From positions 1 through 64,000 of the forward strand of contig NZ_VSKL01000004.1 of assembly GCF_008086165.1 (NCBI RefSeq): DNA of 64,000 nucleotides, given 5' to 3'. A program made the position numbers and the translations under genes. Shown here one piece after another: positions 62,432-64,000 of this stretch. Within the stretch, counting starts at the first letter, position 1, and every line of letters starts with the position of its first letter. Under the pieces are notes generated by a model. It made no database searches, was not told the origin of the DNA, and saw nothing but the letters and a program-made list of their open reading frames with translations. This stretch comes from Algorimicrobium algoritergicola (GTDB lineage Bacteria; Bacteroidota; Bacteroidia; Flavobacteriales; Flavobacteriaceae).

Positions 62432-64000
62432 TTATTTTGCTGGCACAAATTCAATTTTTCTGGACTGCTCCATTATCTCCTCTTTATTAAGTAGCATTTT
62501 TCTAAATTCTCCATTGATATACATGGCTGCTTGATCTGAATAATGTTCACTAAACGGATTTCCAGATTGACCGGTTGGTAAAATACTCATGCTATTTTCA
62601 ACATCCGAGAAATCTATAATACGTCGCGTAGAAGGCCCACCTTTTGCTTCATATAAACCAGAATCTGTATAGTCAAATAATATATTATTTATAACTTCTT
62701 TATTGCCTTCCGCAGGAAATGGACCAACATTAAATACCGGTTTTAAAGCTTCAACAGCACTTAAAGCATGGTTGTGTTCCAAAGTATGCACTTTTCCCCA
62801 AGTCCAAGCGTTTATATCTGTTCCTAGCTGCGTATTTAAAGCCGCAACTGTTTCTTTTAAGGATTGGGTTAAAATAGCACTTTTAGTTTCTGTGGTATTC
62901 GTTGCTGTATTATTCCACCATATAGACTCATCATTAACGAGTTGCTTAATAATGGTTCTTTTTATCAAATGAGTTTTTAATAATTGATTAAAAAGTGTTT
63001 CGCCTAATTCATCTTTATAGGTATTTTCTAAATAACGAAAGATAAACTTGGTGTAAATTGTTGGTGCAACTTCATCTGTATTACTATTACCTTTCCAGCT
63101 TTTTAAAACCTCTAAAGCGGCTATTTCTTGTTCGTTTAAATCAGAATTTGAAATATAATTCGAAACATGCTGAATGATGTCTAAATGAACTGGTGATGTA
63201 ACATCATTCATCATTTTAGTAGTACTTTCTATATCCCAATCATTTTTTGGATCTAATAACGCAACAATACGTTTGGCTCTGTTTTCAGGTAAATAGTAAC
63301 CAGGATATAACATATTTGCAGTAGAATCTGGTTGATTATTTGCTGAATACACATAGCCCCAATTTGGATTTTCGGCCATAGGGTTATCCTTAAAATCTAA
63401 ATATTCAATAGGATCATCTTCACCAGATGCGCCATTTAAAATAAACTTCGGATTCACGTGAGGCTTGTGTTTATAAAGCTTACCTGTTGCCCACCATGCT
63501 ACGTTACCTTTGGCATCTCCATACATGATATTTAAACCTGGTGCATGAATTAAAGAGGCACCTTCTTTGGCTTCACTCATATTTTTTGCATGCGAAATTT
63601 TATAAATAGCATCAAGAAGATTATTTTCTAATTGTGTATAAACCCATTGAATGGCAATGGGGCTATCTCCAATAATTTCATCTTGAACATCCGTCATTAT
63701 CGGTCCATGATATGATTTTTTGACCACCAAATCAATTGGGTCTTGATCCTTCACCTGAATAGTTTTAGTCGTATAGGTATATTTTTTATAACCATCTGCT
63801 GTTTTATAAAGCGTAGAATCCGTTGGATGATTTTCTTCTTTATAAAAATCTATATCATCGTTTTCAAACATGGTAATTCCATACGCATAGTCTCTATTAT
63901 GACCTAAAACAGGAAATGGAATTCCAGCCAGATAATAACCGTAAATTTCGCGATTAGGTGTTGTAATGTGCGCTTCATACCAAACCGAAGGTTGTGAATA
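62432..64000 (-). CDS. Penicillin acylase family protein, partial
   Basis: The frame is open from 64000 to the stop at 62432, 522 residues; the N-terminal part lies right of the window. The visible beginning (QPSVWYEAHITTPN ... YYLAGIPFPVLGHNRDYAYGITMFENDD) is a family-typical segment of the penicillin acylase / acyl-homoserine-lactone acylase beta chain, followed by the NPNWGYVYSANNQPDS and HNHALSAVEALKPVFNVGPFPAEG regions. The catalytic beta-chain N-terminal Ser must be upstream of the window. Substrate not decidable. The ATG at 63871 is internal. Confidence 0.92.
   Translation of the reverse strand, partial: YSQPSVWYEAHITTPNREIYGYYLAGIPFPVLGHNRDYAYGITMFENDDIDFYKEENHPTDSTLYKTADGYKKYTYTTKTIQVKDQDPIDLVVKKSYHGPIMTDVQDEIIGDSPIAIQWVYTQLENNLLDAIYKISHAKNMSEAKEGASLIHAPGLNIMYGDAKGNVAWWATGKLYKHKPHVNPKFILNGASGEDDPIEYLDFKDNPMAENPNWGYVYSANNQPDSTANMLYPGYYLPENRAKRIVALLDPKNDWDIESTTKMMNDVTSPVHLDIIQHVSNYISNSDLNEQEIAALEVLKSWKGNSNTDEVAPTIYTKFIFRYLENTYKDELGETLFNQLLKTHLIKRTIIKQLVNDESIWWNNTATNTTETKSAILTQSLKETVAALNTQLGTDINAWTWGKVHTLEHNHALSAVEALKPVFNVGPFPAEGNKEVINNILFDYTDSGLYEAKGGPSTRRIIDFSDVENSMSILPTGQSGNPFSEHYSDQAAMYINGEFRKMLLNKEEIMEQSRKIEFVPAK

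Overview
This is a 64 kb, AT-rich chromosomal window from a member of the Bacteroidota, almost certainly family Flavobacteriaceae. The evidence is consistent across the window. There are type IX secretion (T9SS) genes and cargo: PorP/SprF, PorQ, and type A and type B sorting domains. There are many short lipoproteins with SCSSD-type lipoboxes, a SusC-like TonB-dependent receptor, and family-restricted proteins (DUF4294, DUF6452, DUF6048, CCC-motif, head GIN). Promoters follow the Bacteroidota form TTG-N(16-23)-TAnnTTTG, and the initiation regions lack clear Shine-Dalgarno sequences. I see no insertion sequence, prophage, CRISPR array, rRNA or tRNA. The species cannot be named from the sequence alone.

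Layout. 1-5028 (+): the end of a large T9SS type B cargo protein, its PorP/SprF partner, a TPR/PD40/OmpA protein and a small barrel protein. 5118-16230 (mostly -): CAP lipoprotein, pdxH, a small orphan gene, then pyrR-pyrB-STAS-like-rnz, rpsA, porQ-cmk and lon. 16648-24066 (+): three secreted or lipoprotein genes that share an upstream motif, then an ECF sigma factor operon with a membrane protein and two beta-solenoid-like surface proteins. 24125-27925 (-): two duplicated lipoproteins, a UMF1-type transporter and an M48 lipoprotein peptidase. 28077-30788 (+): msrB, a DinB-like gene, a structured intergenic element and lpdA. 30957-34396 (-): aroQ and four outer-membrane barrel genes, most with their own terminators. 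34612-36770 (+): xerD and a PAS histidine kinase. 36816-39225 (-): rny, a 6S RNA candidate, zapA and a coiled-coil partner. 39403-44625 (+): M23 peptidase, TonB receptor and two orphans. 44718-52716 is mixed: cysteine desulfurase, a calcium-repeat lipoprotein, a Smr protein, a tail-fibre/S74 plus T9SS type A pair, DUF2752, a CCC protein and rocD. 52913-62280: rlmD-DUF6452-DUF6048, a THUMP methyltransferase divergent from a methyltransferase-ZIP-DUF4268 run, MarC, DUF4294-hemolysin III and an M42 peptidase. 62432-64000 (-): the C-terminal part of a penicillin acylase family protein that runs off the right edge.

How the genes work together. Much of the window builds or decorates the cell envelope, and its secreted proteins use the T9SS that porQ and the PorP/SprF protein belong to. 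Housekeeping blocks (pyrimidine synthesis, CMP kinase, ribosomal protein S1, Lon, RNase Y, ZapA, lipoamide dehydrogenase) lie between them. The most notable non-coding signals are a 31-bp spaced motif found in three consecutive intergenic regions, a cluster of promoters so close to start codons that the mRNAs should be leaderless, a 6S RNA candidate beside zapA, a structured element before lpdA, and a long hairpin just before the rnz start codon. Nothing here is a clear new defence or mobile system; the best candidates for something undescribed are these regulatory elements.
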